Positions 44,161-58,479 of a stretch of DNA of 64,000 nucleotides are shown in pieces. The notes under the pieces are model-generated. The model did no database searches, was not told where the DNA came from, and worked only from the letters and a program-made list of their open reading frames with translations. Within the stretch, counting starts at the first letter, position 1. Each line of letters starts with the position of its first letter. Position numbers and translations under genes: made by a program. This DNA comes from Pempheris klunzingeri (taxonomy: Eukaryota > Chordata > Actinopteri > Acropomatiformes > Pempheridae), in contig NC_092012.1 of the NCBI RefSeq assembly GCF_042242105.1, positions 36,663,993-36,727,992 on the forward strand, written 5' to 3'.

Positions 44161-47100
44161 CTTTAGATCAGCAGCTTCAGATGGTCGCTCATATGTGCCG
44201 TATGTACCTCTGGACATGTTACTGACCTAAGACATGATGGGGTATGATTGTGTATGAAGTCAGCTCCTTCATTCCTGCTCCAATTAAAACACCCTCCAAG
44301 AAATAATTTTTAGACCCCATGTCTGAGGCTTTTCTACAGATTTAAAGTAGTAGTTTTATACTGTTTAGTGTGCTCGTCTTGAGCCCAGCATGTAGCCACA
44401 GGTTAGCAGAGGGCTCTGGTACGTCGGAGTTTAGAGGCGGGTGTCCACATGTGGCCTCATTGTCTGCATGAGCTGGTGGCTTCGCGCTGCTGTGGAGCCA
44501 CTCAGGAGAGGACAGTAAAGCATTCTCTGGTCCTGAATGTGAGATTTAGTGCGGTCCAGTCAGACCAGAGGCAGCGAAGTAAATTTACAGTGGCCGAGCT
44601 GCTCACAGCCTCATTATAATGGCCAGTAAAGGAAGTGTATCAGGCCTGCGGAGCAGCCCCAAGGACTCACCTGGGGTTATAAATTTGAACTGCAAAGACT
44701 TCTATGCTGGATCATTGAGAACAGATCAATGGGGGCTGATGAGGTTTGACCCTTTCATGTCTTTTGTCAGCTGGATGGAAACAGGGCACACTTCATTTGT
44801 TTCCACGGTCTAATATGTGTCACAAATACTGTTTGCACAGAAAACAAATGTTATCATGAAACAGCATCGGGTTTAGATGGTTTTTACATCGTATCCAGAT
44901 GCAAACAGAAACAGCTGAATCTAAAGAGCGCATTGCTCGCTGTCCTGGTTGCTTTTATTTCACATTAGTGTTGAGTGAAGGTAAAACTGACCAAATAACA
45001 AAAACTACACCTGCAAAAACATTTTTGTTTGCTGAAATAAAATTGAAAATGAAACCTCACAAAAAACACTGACAAACTAAAATGACAGAGAAAATGTCCC
45101 TTGTTTTTTTAACAAGACTTTTTTAATCTTTCATGCCTAATTCCCCAAAACTAAAATGGATTAAAACTAAACTGAAATTAAAGGCAAAACAATAAAATCT
45201 AATGAGAATTGCAAAAGTATGTTAACCTTTCATCTTTCCTTTGAGGTTAGTCTGAACTTTTAACTGCATATAACATAACAGCAGACATGATGGTCACTCT
45301 GGTGTCTGCAGGGTCTTTTAAACTGTAGAGAAACAAAAAAAACAGCTTTCCTCCTCCTGAGATGAATGTAAAAACTCACCGTGAGGCTCAAACGACCACG
45401 TGAAGAAACTGTACTACAGAAAAGATTACATAATGAGAAATATAATGGTAATGCTAATGCTAACACAGCCATCCATACCCCTAACCTTCGTCACCATATT
45501 TCTGACTGCACCACCTCTTTGTGTGAACATTGCACCCATCCTACTTGTTGATGTAAAAATATTAATGATTAGTAGGAGACGAGGTTCAGAAGATGCATCA
45601 AAAGAATATATATCACTTTTTTATCCCATGTCATTATACAAATACACAAAAATGAAATACACAGTCAGCTCTAATGATTTTACAGGGCTCATTCTGACAT
45701 CTGAACCCTCATCCTATATGCACTATATGCCCTGGCAGTGTACTCTGAATATACATTCATGAGTAGTGAAACATGAGTCCTCAGAAATGGACCATGAGCC
45801 AGCTCATTTGGTAAATGGCCGACTACTTCATCATGGTACACTGTGATGACAATTTCCAGACACATTCTGTGAAATACTCAATATCTACGATATAATTACT
45901 GAGTGCAGAACAAGAAGGTTGTTTGGACTTTGGATCAAAGCCAAGGCTCCCATCACTAATAGGGTCCCATCGCTAATATCTCAATGGATTTAAGTATAAA
46001 CACTTAAAGCGCCAGTCTGTATTATCTGCAGTAGGGTTGTCTGAGGTCTTTTGGTCAGACCTCCCAGAAGAAAGATTTAAATATGTACTTTGGATAATTT
46101 GTTTGATGTCAAGTGTGATGCTGCAAACAGAATTTCATGTTTCAGTTGTCCCGGCTGAAGCCGCTCCCATCCTGCTAATGTCTGCTAATGTCAACATCAA
46201 CATCCATCCACTTTGTATGATGACCAAATACCTCAGAAAATCTTATACTAAATCAGCCGATTTAGTATGCTAACTCAGTAAACTAAGAGTTGAGGTTTCT
46301 CTGTATGCAGGGAGGCATGATGGAAGAGAAATGGCCAATCAAAGAATTGCTGCTGTTGCAGTACCACGTTGCACCACTGCACTCCCATGCTGTGAGGGAT
46401 ATATATCAAGCAGGCAGTTCATTACCCAGAGTGCCTGGCTGCTGGAGCACAGAGGCGTAACCTCATGTGAGGAAATCGATTGCCCACCATCCTGCAGGAG
46501 GATCAGCTCACCTCATTGGTTCATGCGAAATGTTTTAGTGTTATGATCATAATCCTTTGTTACAGCTGAGGTCCGTTTGTGTGAGCGTGCGTGTGCACAG
46601 ATGTGTGTTGATAGCTTCCCGTCATGTAATTTCAAGTAAAATTTGTTTAAATCTTTTAGGGTTTAACTTGTATGGTTTAACTTGTACCCCCGAAACATTT
46701 CTTTCTCAGAAAAATGTGCTGTAAGATTTAACATACAAGGTCACCTAAGCTGAATATAAACATAGCTGTAAAATACACATAAATATGTTCTAAATACACT
46801 CTCTGCCCATCAGTGGAAGCTCTCTCGTTGTTTTATTGTCAGTGACATCAAGTCTGCTACACTGCTGTGATGTGCTACATCCTCAACACTACATTAATAA
46901 CAGCTCTGGGGGGAGGACGTTGTTATTGAAGAGCATTTGGGAAATGTTTTGCTCATACCTCATGGGAAGCTTTTAAATACAGCAATTGGAGAGTAGAGCA
47001 AAATAAGACAGAATGCAGCAGTGTGCCAGTGGGAGGTTTTATCTCCATGGTCCACATCATGTTCTATCAGAGTGAGCGGTCAGTAATGAAAAGTCTCTGG

Positions 47101-48430
47101 AGAGTCCACATTAGTCTGTTCATTAATGTATTCAGCTTCTCAGCAATAGAAAGGAAGGTGAGACTGCTCCCAAGTGTGAAGTCAAATATGTCATACAGCA
47201 AGAGCGATGAAGATAAATGATCTTACATCTGCAGACAGAGGAGGACTTGATGTGACCTCCTGAATGTACTCTGCAGGGCCATTATTATAGCCCTGGGAGG
47301 GGTACAAAACCACACCTGTCTTGGAGTGCAGCCCCACAAATCCTGAGGGAATTAATTGGTCTGGCCATCCCAGACCTCCTTTTCCCCCCAGAAGTCTGAT
47401 TTAGAGGTGGCCTTCTCCTGATGTCCACATTCAAGGAGCTTGTCTGGTCGTTTTAGCCATCAAAGCCTTCACCGAAGTGGACTGAAAGTTGAAATGCTGG
47501 TTTACGGCACAGTACACCACAGATTTGAAACTGAGAAAAATGATTTTTTCATTTTTAGCTAGCTATTATATTAAAGAAATTATAGCATTGTAAATGGTGC
47601 TCTGGAGACAGAATAAATAAAAAATTAGAGAGCAGAAGCAGTGACGGGACCTAAGTGTACATGTACATGTCAGTCTAAGTGTGTGTGCACATGTACAGGT
47701 TTGTGTACAGATGTTGTCAGAGTGTGTGTAATCTAAATGCCTAATGTAATTTAAATTTAAAACACCTCAACAGCCCGTCTGTGCTAACAGACGTCTACTA
47801 TTCGTCACTGTGAGGTCTCTTACACAGGAACTATTTGCTGACATGCCTCTCCACAATCCCAGCTGACTGGAATCAATTCTCTCTGCCCAAGATGAGATCT
47901 TAATGTGCCTAGAAGCGTGTGTCTGCAAAGCATGCAGACTGTGTCTATCTGTAAATCTTGCCTTTGTGCTTTTCCGGTCACAATAAGAGTTAGATGGTGG
48001 TAATAAACGAATGCTGAGAGAGACGCAGACAGAGGGAGCAGCCAATCAAAAAGAAACAAACAATGTTCAACAATAAATAACGTGAATGCAGGTAGTTTGG
48101 TGAACAGACAGACAGATGGTGCTGCTAAAGAACAAAGGTCGTCAGCTCAGCTTTCTGAGGAAGTGTCACTGCCTCATCCAGATTATTTCAAATCCATCCA
48201 ATGTCCTTAGACATTATGACTTAAAAAGGAAATTATGTCTGACACCTTGAGAGAGAATGCCCCCATGATTATAAAATAAGGCCAAAACTGGTGCATAATT
48301 TATGCATGTTAACAGCTGTGGTTGAAAATATCAGTCATATATTCCTCATCACTGTGAAAGAAGTCCCTTTATTTTCCAGTCTTCTGGTTAGAAAGAAAAT
48401 TGTGTGAGATGCTGATTTATGATGCAGGTT
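44161..48430. other. Gene-free intergenic stretch
   Basis: I found no coding homology or clear transposon here. Open frames are short and unlike known families. Sequence is AT-rich and ordinary. Confidence 0.4.
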
Positions 48431-49270
48431 CTGGATATTGATTGTTTCCCACCTTAGACACAAAGTCTGACAAAAGTATTGAAAACATTCAGCCCAAACT
48501 GTAGCAGGATTTATCTATTAGAAAAAGAGACCCACTCGAAAATCAAAATGCAAAATGAAGAAATAGAGAACGTCAATGGCTTCAGGTTTTTAGGAACAAT
48601 TTTAGATCCACAGATTCAGTTTGATAAAGATGTAAAAAAAGACTAACCTTAAATGTTTCAACTTAATCAGGCACTACACACCCACTCAGGCAGCTCAGTT
48701 ATTTTGGCATTGTTTGATTTTCTCTTATTTCTAATTTTGTTCAACAGTATGGGTGAAAGCACCATCATCAACAATCAGAAACCTCACATCCTGATACAAC
48801 CCAGCACTGAAAATGGACAAAAAGCCTGTTCGGTGGCATCACTGCCATACACTAAAAAGATACAATCTACTTAGCTTTGAGAGCTTTACTCATTTTTGTT
48901 TTCTCAGATTAATTTTTCAGATGTATCAACAGTGGAGCCCCAGGGCCTCTTTCTAGATATGTTCAGACAAGAAGACAAGACAGTAACATGGTGAATGGCA
49001 ATCGTAGAATGCCACGTCATAGATCTAAATTTGGACAACCAGCTGTGGAACACATTACCTACTGAAATCAAATTAATCTCAGATATAAAATCTAAACAAA
49101 GGTGAAAATGAAACAAAGTTGAAATGCTGGCTGAAAGGAAACCAGAGCTGCACCCATTTTCAGTTAATTGTATTTTCTTGTTTTCTTGTGTATTGTACAT
49201 GTGTTTTATTGTAATTCCATATTTGTAATGTAATCTGTTTAATGACATTCACTGACATCTGTATATTTGA
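48430..49270 (+). mobile_element. Decayed LINE ORF2 C-terminal remnant
   Basis: Plus-strand frames show NGFRFLGTILDPQIQFDKDVKK at about 48573-48640, typical of the RT thumb region of L2/CR1-type LINEs. A later block near 48960-49080 reads MVNGNRRMPRHRSKFGQPAVEH followed by stops, resembling the extreme C-terminus of the same ORF. Internal stops and a deleted middle show it is old. Confidence 0.6.
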
Positions 49271-50870
49271 CTTCACTGTATATGTAAAAGCCCAACTAGG
49301 GACAAGAGTTGAAAGTTAGCAATATCTATAAACCCACTGTGCATCCCATCAGTGCCAGGCTTTGTATTTGAACTATGTTGAATTGCATCACCCCTATCAA
49401 ATAAAATAGAAATAAATAAATATTTTATGACCTGTTCCCAATATGTGTGAGCAGTTAGGATTAAATACTCCATGAATAGGATGAATAAAACTACTTACAT
49501 CATTATCACAACAATTGGAAACCATCTTTAGGCAGTTTGTCATTCAATTTTATCATAAAAATGAATGAACCATCCAATCTCCCAAAGTACATACAGTTCC
49601 ATCATGGAAGATGTCCACTAATGTACGGCTCACTATAATGTCGATCACTCTCTTAATTTTGGAAATAAAATTTCCTCTGTCTGCCTTCAAAATCCTGATG
49701 ATCTCAGTCCCCTGAAGTAATTTGTGCTGGGCAGGAAGAACAGGAGACATCGGGCCGGAGTGGACATAATTATGATGGAGTAGGATTGACAGCGCAGCCC
49801 TGGTGTTATTGGGCCTCGGAAGCAGAACTCCTCTTCCGGGGCTCATAGTGTGATGAGAGCTGTGCTGAGTCAATCAATGCCTATCAACGCTGGACATGGA
49901 AATGACCCAGCTGGGCCTGACTGGGAATGTGAGGCGGGTAATACACCTCGATGAGGGTGGTCCCAGTGGGAGGAAGTATCAACAATATTTAGTCCGCTGT
50001 TGGTTGACGTGGGAAAGTCATTTTCCATTATTTTAACATGGTTTTAAAGGAGCAAATATGGTACGACTATGGCTATCGAGTATGACTAAATATGACTAAA
50101 CAAGTCTCAAGACAGACTAGTTTTGAAGAACAATGTTGGCTGATATCATAATGATATATTTATAACTTGGATCCAAGTGAATGAATTGGAGTGACCACTG
50201 TAAGACATCACAGTCATAAAAACAGACAGCTGAGGTAACAAGGAGTACCTGGGAGCGTCATTGGAGTTCTGTGATTGATTTTACTGACCTGTACATGACT
50301 GCAGCTTTCATGACAGAACTGTATCCTCCTGCTCAGTGGATACAGCATCTTGGGTTAATGACGTCTGTGCATTTGGCTGGGATTATGTCTCTGTGATTCA
50401 ATTCAGTGTGTGCTACCATCAAACCAACTCTCCAGGGACAGAAATGGGGAGCATGAAGCATGAGTCATTTGCAGTACCCAAGAGACCATGGAGGCCCCTT
50501 ATCATCACAGAGAGCTGATCCTAGGGGGCTGGGGTCACAAGGTGAAGTGACTGATTGCTGTGTGTCTGTCTGGACTGGCTACTAATGATGCAGGGCAGAA
50601 ATAATCAACTAAGCACAGGCACCGTAGCTGGTACTTACTCCAAGATAAGTGAAATGGATTGGATGTGAAGCTGCATTTCACACAGAAACCTGACCATCCA
50701 TCAATTAGCTGAAAGCAAATACCCTCAGGCCGAAAAGCCTGTTTGTTCCTGGAGCTTCTGTAAAGTGTTTCCACGTAGATGCTTTCCATCCCGTGGATCG
50801 CAGCAGATAGTGTGATAATGAATTCAGTATCATTTTTGTCAAACATCAGATAGAGAACTGGTTCTCTATA
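49271..50870. other. Gene-free stretch
   Basis: No exon, domain or RNA gene could be supported. Composition is ordinary intergenic sequence. Confidence 0.35.
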
Positions 50871-50874
50871 CAAA

Positions 50875-51050
50875 TTACCCATCCATCCATCCATCAAATT
50901 TTCCATCCATTCATCCAAATTTTCATCCATCCATCCATCTATCCATCACTGCACTATTAAAATGATCAGAGCAATAAAATGCATAATTAATTAATTAAGA
51001 ATTTCCCCCCGGGGATCAATAAAGTATTTCTATCTATCTATCTATAATTA
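50875..51050. repeat. CCAT microsatellite and LINE-like ATCT tail
   Basis: CCATCCATCCATCCAT-type repeats at 50878-50945 are followed by AATTTCCCCCCGGGGATCAA TAAAGTATTT and an ATCT repeat at about 51029-51042. The latter matches the usual 3' terminus of a fish non-LTR retrotransposon family. Only the tail remains. Confidence 0.5.
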
Positions 51051-51239
51051 AAAATAAAATCTAACAGCGGCTGCCATTCTGCCAACTTTTTAGACTAAAT
51101 GCAGTACTACTCAGTACTTCTCAGCACTGTTTCCTGGCTCTTAACAGTTTACAGGCACATAACAGCCCAGTAAACAATTTCCACAGATCAAACAAATTAG
51201 ATGTTAGTGGGCTTTTGGGGTGCCGGTTTAGGGCTATGT

Positions 51240-51420
51240 CGTTACCATTTGAGGCTAGCTGTTTCCACTTGTTTCCAAACTTTGTGCTAAGCTAAGCTAA
51301 CAGCTGCTGACTGTAGCTGCATATTTATTGTTCAGACATGAGTATCAATCTCCTCATGTAACTGTCCACCAGAAAGCAAATAAGCATGTTATCATCAAAT
51401 GTTGAACTATTCTTGTGAAC
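51240..51420. repeat. GCTAAGCTAA-type dispersed repeat, copy 3
   Basis: Contains GAGGCTAGCTGTTTCC, TTGTGCTAAGCTAAGCTAAC and AACTGTCCACCAGAAAGC. It represents one half of the element design seen at 8930-9380 and 27640-27990. Confidence 0.45.
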
Positions 51421-54400
51421 AGCCATGCTTGTTTTCTTACAAGCTGCATTAAATGAATAGGCTCCCTAACAGAGGACACAGCAGTGTTGGACAACCAGGA
51501 TACATTCACCATAGGTAGACTGCTCTAAGTCACATGCTGATGTTGGCTTTAAGTCACAAAAAATAAAATGCATGTCTTGTGCCTTTGAGTGGTGATTAGA
51601 TGTTTGAGAAATTGAATGTAATTCACAGGTGATTTATGTCTTCAGTGTGGCATTTTATTGCTTTTGTTTCCTTTTGTTTATCTAATATGAAGAAATTTGT
51701 TTGAAAGAAAGCTCAATAATTCATTAGATAGAAATCCTCCTGCCATAAAATATGACTTATGACTTCTCCTCCGAGCTTAACGATCACGCTACCTGATGCT
51801 ATGAATGAAAGAGCTTTTTCTTGGCATCAGCCTGGAGAATGAGGTTAGGGTAACGTCCTTGGCTTGATTATGTGTGTGTTGTAATCCCACCGTTGCATAA
51901 TTTAGTCTGGACTGCTAATCTTAAAATGAATTACATTTTACTGACAGCATGGTAGCTGATGTGAAGGACATCCAGATGAAAAGTTTAGCATGATGTCAGG
52001 CTTATAATAACCATAGCAATCACAGTTTTCTGTCTTTATATACAGTACACAAACAGGACATAAATGTGCATCCACACATTGTCTTTTTTCCTTGGATAGT
52101 TGCAGAAGTGGCTCACTGTTTTATCTAAAGTTTAATCTGCTCTACTGTAGAGAGTAACTGGACCTGTCTGAACAGTGGGTCTTGTCAGGTGTGACGACAG
52201 GACTGCAGAGAGGTCACTGACGAGTCCACAGGCGGAGGGAAATTGGATGTGTCACAGCTCGCAGAATTCCAGATGGTATGTTGCTCCCCTTGAGACCCTC
52301 TCCTTCTCGAAGTCTACCCTGTGATCACATTCGTAGGTGGAAAATGTTATCTGCCACATACAGCTTCTCAGCACAGCCACCATATGTCCCCAGCTTTTCT
52401 CATGGTGGGAAATCCCTCCCTGTTCTCCTCACCCACCCACACCCACAGGACGAGACAGCAGACCGTTAGACACTTTCCAGATTGTCTTGTTTCTCTGTTA
52501 CAGTTGTCCTGAGAAAGAAAGTTAGAGAATCAAGCAGCAGGATTCGTTGGCTATGTCAAGCTCAAACAGTCACAAGAGGACTTGCCTACTGTACTTTCAC
52601 ACTTCCACCCAGCAGGCCAATCATCAAGTAAAGACTGTCGGATTATTAGAGGAGGATTTCTGTTTGAAGCACACTGAGGTCTTACACATTGTCCTGATGA
52701 AAACTATAAACCTCTGGTTGGGTTTCACCATGTCACAAGGTTTAGAGGATGGCCTGTAGGACACTCACTGAACGCAGCAGAAATGCACGGTGTCTTAATT
52801 GATGAAATAAATTATTTATTCAAAGTTTGATCTCCGGTTCAACTTTCGGTGCCGGCACTGCTGTGAGCTAGTTGATACAGCGAGTGTATGCTACGCTGTC
52901 AGCACCTCAATCATAACTCTGGCCAGGGCTAAGTGCTCCTCCCTGCCTGCATGTGCCTTCCATTTCAGGCCTGTTGCCCAGGGCCAGGCAGGGTATGATT
53001 TAGACGATATTTGTCCTCTTAGCTAATTGATTTAAGCTGGGCCTCCTTCCCCCATTGTCAGCCTGTCAGGGTCTCTCACTGGCCCTGTAAACTGTATTAC
53101 CATTAGGACGGATAGGTTTGCTATGGTACACTCATTTACGAGACCCCTTTCCACCAGCTCATTTTGCCTCTTGCCAGAGCAGCAGTGCCCCAGAAAGTAA
53201 ATAGACTTTGACTTGAATGTGATTAGGCAGCAGTTTACTTGGTTAGACCACATGAGGAACAACAGATCCCACTGAGCAGTGATGCCCCACAGATAACCCT
53301 TATCCAATTAGATTGGGACAACACAGTCCATTTATCCATTACGCTGCAAAACTTATAAAAAATACATGACTTTAGATATTAGGACTGCCATCAAGCAATT
53401 TTGCGCCCTCTCATGCTTTGATAATGTCATTTTACAGTGAAGCTCCTGTTTGCCCCTAGCCGAACCTTTACTGTATAGATCAGTGTGTGTAATATGGATT
53501 CATGCTTTGTATGTTATAGAAAGTGACATTATTAAAGTTGGTAGCTGCTTCTATCAGCTTGTCTGTTACTGTCTCACCTGTACACGCCTCCATCTAGAGC
53601 TTTCACTTTGTTCAGAAAGAAGTAAAAAGACTGCTGAGACACTTCTGGCGATGCCAGTACAGTTCAAGGTGACATTTGCTCTTTATTCAGTGCTGTTTGA
53701 GACTAATGGCCCTCTGTGGGCTCATTGGAGAGACACTTAAGTCGACTAAGAACCATGGAACTGACAAGTGCTGCTTTAATGTAATTATGTTTCGGAAGAC
53801 ACTGATGTGAAATGTGTATAAAACCAATTGATATAATATGCTGTCTACCTACTCCACAATACATCTAATCTGTTCATTTATCTTTTAATTCATGGCAAGA
53901 ACAACATGACTCTGTTATCAAGGCCATGTGTTGAATCTTCCTGTCTGTGACTGAACACGGTTTTGTCCTGAGTTTCACAGGTACGTGGATGATTTCTATT
54001 GTTCAGGTTTGTCCATAAATCCTTTTCGCTTATCGTGTCATGTACAGTATTTCAGTTTGTTTTCTGTTTTTTCTGTTTTCTAGCCAGTGCTCTTGCAGGG
54101 TCTTGAGATAACCTATCATGATCTTCCAGGGGGCGATTTCCCAAGATGTTAATCAGTGCTACTCACATGTCTAATCACTCCTGCCATGAGGACTGTAGAC
54201 AATAAAAGAAGACTGCAACAGGTGGTATTGGGCTTTACTTCATAGTTTGTGTGTTCAGTTCATGTCAATATTTTAAGATGTTTAAGACCAAGGCTTTAAC
54301 ACAGATGCACATCATATATTATTAATATTGCAGACATTGCGGCTGTTGGATCGACTGATGAAAGATTTTAAACATAGCAGAGTGTCATTGTTCCACTATA

Positions 54401-57400
54401 CAGAAATGTGCTGTGGTTTTCCCTAAGGTAAAAAAAAATGCTTGTTACCCTGACAAAATAAGGCACTCACATTTACTGGACCATGCACAGACTCGGGTAC
54501 AGCTGTGAGTGGATCTAATTTTACTGCCTTAATGTTTTGGTCTCAAGGAAAAGCAACACATTTTGGTTTACTGGACCCTTGTGTGTCCTCACTCCTCACA
54601 GTGTAACCATTTAAAGCACACAGGAAGGCGTTACTGATGCACTGTGCAGTGTAAATTGAGCATCAGCCGTGGGTGTGAGACATGAAGATTCTCATTAAAT
54701 GAACTGACCCCCGAAGGACACATGCTACAGCCACTACGAGGGCTCTGTGTCCTGGATGTCAGCCTTTGTCTCTGCTGGTGAGCTCACTGTTCCCCGTGAG
54801 GACTCAGCATCTCTCCTCCTGGGTCACCTCTGACAAACTGGCTTCAGATATCTAAAGCTAAACATGTCCAACATACCTCCACATCCCTACCAGATGTGAG
54901 TTTAACACCACAGCCTTAACACTTGTCCTTACTAACGCTATGAGTTGGAGTTAGTGCACTAATGAGCTGACACAAAACACTCGTCTGTGAATCTGTACAA
55001 TTAATTCTATGTTAGTCTTGTACATGGACAAGCCAGACAGGTTAAAGTTCAATTAGGTTAGGGTTACTGCTTCTTCACACACAACAATCTGTGCATTTGT
55101 ATCCACTACATAAGGGACAATGAAAAGAATACATGCTACATCCTATTATGAGATTTAAGTTCAAGCTGGAAGAAGAAGGTATGTAGAGCCTTCATGCTGC
55201 CCATTTTGACTTCAGTGTTCAAAAATAATTAGTAAAGGTTGTAAATGGTGGGAGATGATTTGCTCCTGCTGTCTGGGATGGAATGAGGAGACATGGCAGG
55301 ATTTTAATTAACTCTTCGTCTAGTGCAGATAGAGGGCAAAGGAGCAGGATAAATCACAGAGGACAACAGCAATCTGCCTCTTTATTAGAGCACACACACA
55401 GGCACGCTGTGACAAACTACACGTCAGCTGCTCAATCATAAAACAAGGCTGAAAAGACAATCAGCATTCAAGCTAACACATCTGTTTTGGTTTGTTCTGA
55501 CCCTTGACAGGCTTTGAGACATCCCTTAAGAGATGCCCTGCCCTGGAGATTTAATACACCCTCACAGACTACAATATATGAAACTTAACTCCAGCATTGA
55601 GGTCTCCAATCCATTTCTCAGTGTCCATCTGCTCCCCTTCATTTCCATGTCCTCCACATGAGTGAGATGGATATAATACCGAGGTACAATCAATAAGGAA
55701 CCTCATACAGAATATTTTCTGTTTTCTGGTGGGATCTAATTTATACAGAGGAGGGATATGCACAAAGTCCATCTCTCAGTGGCTGTCTGCTGTTGAGGGA
55801 GGAAACTTCTTTGCTTGTGGTGGGATGTTACACAGCAGCTGTCTATCACATGATATCCCAACAGTGGACACATGTATGGGGACCAGTCTCCTTAATAAGA
55901 ATTAGAGAGGTGTCACGGCACACCAACACAAATGTACGCTCACTGATTTGACCTGCTAGTGAAATGTGAACTCTGGTAGCACAGATTAGCAGCATTTAAA
56001 TGAAGAGAGGCGACCAGGAGGAAGTGCTGAGAGTGTATGAAAGGCTGAGAAAGTAACCCTTAAATACTTATAAATTTTATTTCTATAAATGATGGACATG
56101 ACCATTAGATATGAAGAGAAATGTTTGTCTGAGTCATAAACAGGCTCATGTTAAAATCACTTTTTTTATCAAGAAGGATCTTTTTAAGCTTATTATTACG
56201 TTCAGCTCTTGTTGTTGTTGTGTTGTGGTGTTTTCTTATTTCTTATTGTTGACGCCCTTTCAACCATAATTCCATAATTATTCAAACCCTTGTTTCTAGC
56301 CTGAATGAATTACTGATCATGATATGGTCAGTACCCCGACTTTTCAATCTCATTATTCAGTGCACAATTCGACAAAAAAAACACACACAGCCACTAGTGC
56401 AGATTAGAACAAACACAAAGAATGGGTCAGAACAACAAAGTGTAGCCAAGTTTGTGCTTTGGACATCTATGCTTGTTGATTTAACACCACCTCCATCTCT
56501 TTCTGCCCAGCCCCACCCGTAATGAATTTGAATGTTTTCTAGAATGGAACCTTGACCTTTTCTGAGGAGGCATTACATTAACAAAGCCCCTGACCTCACT
56601 GCACACTCGCTGTGTCCAGGTACATCGTTACACTTTATTGCACACTGATGCAAAATTGTACATGGTGAATTTAAGAATTTGTAAGCTCACATATGTAGAC
56701 AAATGTGGGCAGAAACGCCCTCGATGTGACCCCCAGCAGAGGTCAGGGCAATCCCTGGCCACACTAAGCTGGGCCTGCAGCCGAAGCTCCGTACACACCC
56801 CCAGTGGCAAGCACGGGTTTAAATGACAGGGTCAACCACCCTCGTCCTTTTCGTTTATGGGTTTAACGGTAAGCCGATACGATGGTCCGCAACACTGAAC
56901 CCTCAAACTGAGAGTGCTGTGGTTACCAACTTAACCCTAATACAATGGTTACTAAGCTACATTTGCTTTACTCTGCTCAGTCTACCAAATGTGAGTCATG
57001 ACAAGTCAGAGGTACAACATATGACTAAATAAATACTGATAAACACTGACCTTGTACCAGTGATGTTGGAGTGAGTTGCCTGCGTCCTCCACTGCCTATC
57101 ACTGAATACTAATTCTGATGGGTCCAAATAAAAAAGAGGTCATCCCTGTTGAAAGGGAGACGTCATGATAGCATAATTAGAGGCGACAGCACAGCACTAT
57201 TCTGGGCCAAATCTGCCCTGATAACAATGGGAAAGGCTTTTAGAGTTTGTTTGTTGGGGTTTGTTGTGCTCCCTGAAACCCACACTATCTTTCTAATTGA
57301 ATTAAAAAACCAGAATAAGTGCTTCCTGAAGGCTTTTGCCCTCTTCGTAGCATTGAACATGTCTGTGTCTCAACCTGGAAGCCAAAACATTCCCAAAATA

Positions 57401-57670
57401 AAATTTTTCTACAGGCAGCGATCGAAGAGTAGCCTCCAGACAAACATGCAAATAATCTAGACACTTTTGGCATTTGCTCAACCATCAAACTTATGTTGTG
57501 TAATTATAATATGGAGAGGACGCATTCACACAGCCTATAAGTACACAGTAACCACCACTATGTAGAGGGCAGGACCAACAAGAGTGTGCTTTCAGAAACT
57601 CACCATCCTCTAACCCCAGCTGTCCTGAGCCAACACCACCTCCTGGTGGGCATCAGGTACTACTACAGAC
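51421..57670. other. Long gene-free intergenic region
   Basis: About 6 kb without a supported gene. Reading both strands gave only short open frames with no recognisable motifs, plus ordinary AT-rich sequence. Distant regulatory elements for chrnb4 or ube2q2 could be here but nothing identifies them. Confidence 0.4.
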
Positions 57671-58055
57671 ATCACCTGAACACAGGTACACTGTTCATGG
57701 TTTATATGGAGTAAAAACAGGAGAGGAGAAAAACAGGTACACTGTTCATGGTTTCTATGGGGTAAAAACTGGGGAGGAGGAAAAACAGGTACACTGTTCA
57801 CAGTTTCTGTGGGGTAAAAACAGGTACACTGCATGGTTTCTATGGGGTAAAAACGGGAAGAGGAAAAACAGGTACACTGTTCACAGTTTCTGTGGGGTAA
57901 AAACAGGTACACTGCATGGTTTCTATGGGGTAAAAACGGGAAGAGGAAAAACAGGTACACCGTTCACGGTTTCTGTGGAGTAAAAACAGGGGAGGAGGTA
58001 AAACAGGTACACTGTTCATAGTTTCTATGGAGTAAACGCAGGTACGCTGTTCACG
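57670..58055. repeat. Minisatellite with ACAGGTACACTGTTCA unit
   Basis: About eight degenerate copies of ACAGGTACACTGTTCATGG followed by TTTCTATGGGGTAAAAAC and GGGAGGAGGAAAA, spaced about 35-55 bp. Two unit lengths alternate in the middle (one with, one without the GGAAGAGGAAAA block), indicating a compound period. No coding function. Confidence 0.8.
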
Positions 58056-58479
58056 GTTTCCATGTTTGTAATCATACCTACGGGAAAATTGAGTCACCAA
58101 TTAAGGATCTTGGAGTACCAAAGAGAACCCACATGGGAAGAACATGACGCCACGCAGAAAAGTGCCTCTTTGCTGGCCTGCAGGTTTAATCTATATTCTA
58201 GTAAACACATTTTAGAGTTGTCTATGTTTGACTGTGCTCCTGATTTTATAGAACAGTAATGCTGAGTCAAAATATGAAGTAGGTCCAACTCTGTGACCCA
58301 CTCTGTATCAACCATCGTTTCCATGGAAACAAAATCTAAGTGACTTCTACCATCTCTGTGGTGGGCTACCAAATGATTCCGTGGACAGAGCCAGTTTAAA
58401 TGGTTCGGGACAGTGGCTCTTTTCCATCACAGACTAGTTTAAACCATATTATATAGTTGATTCACAGCTGTGGGACTGG

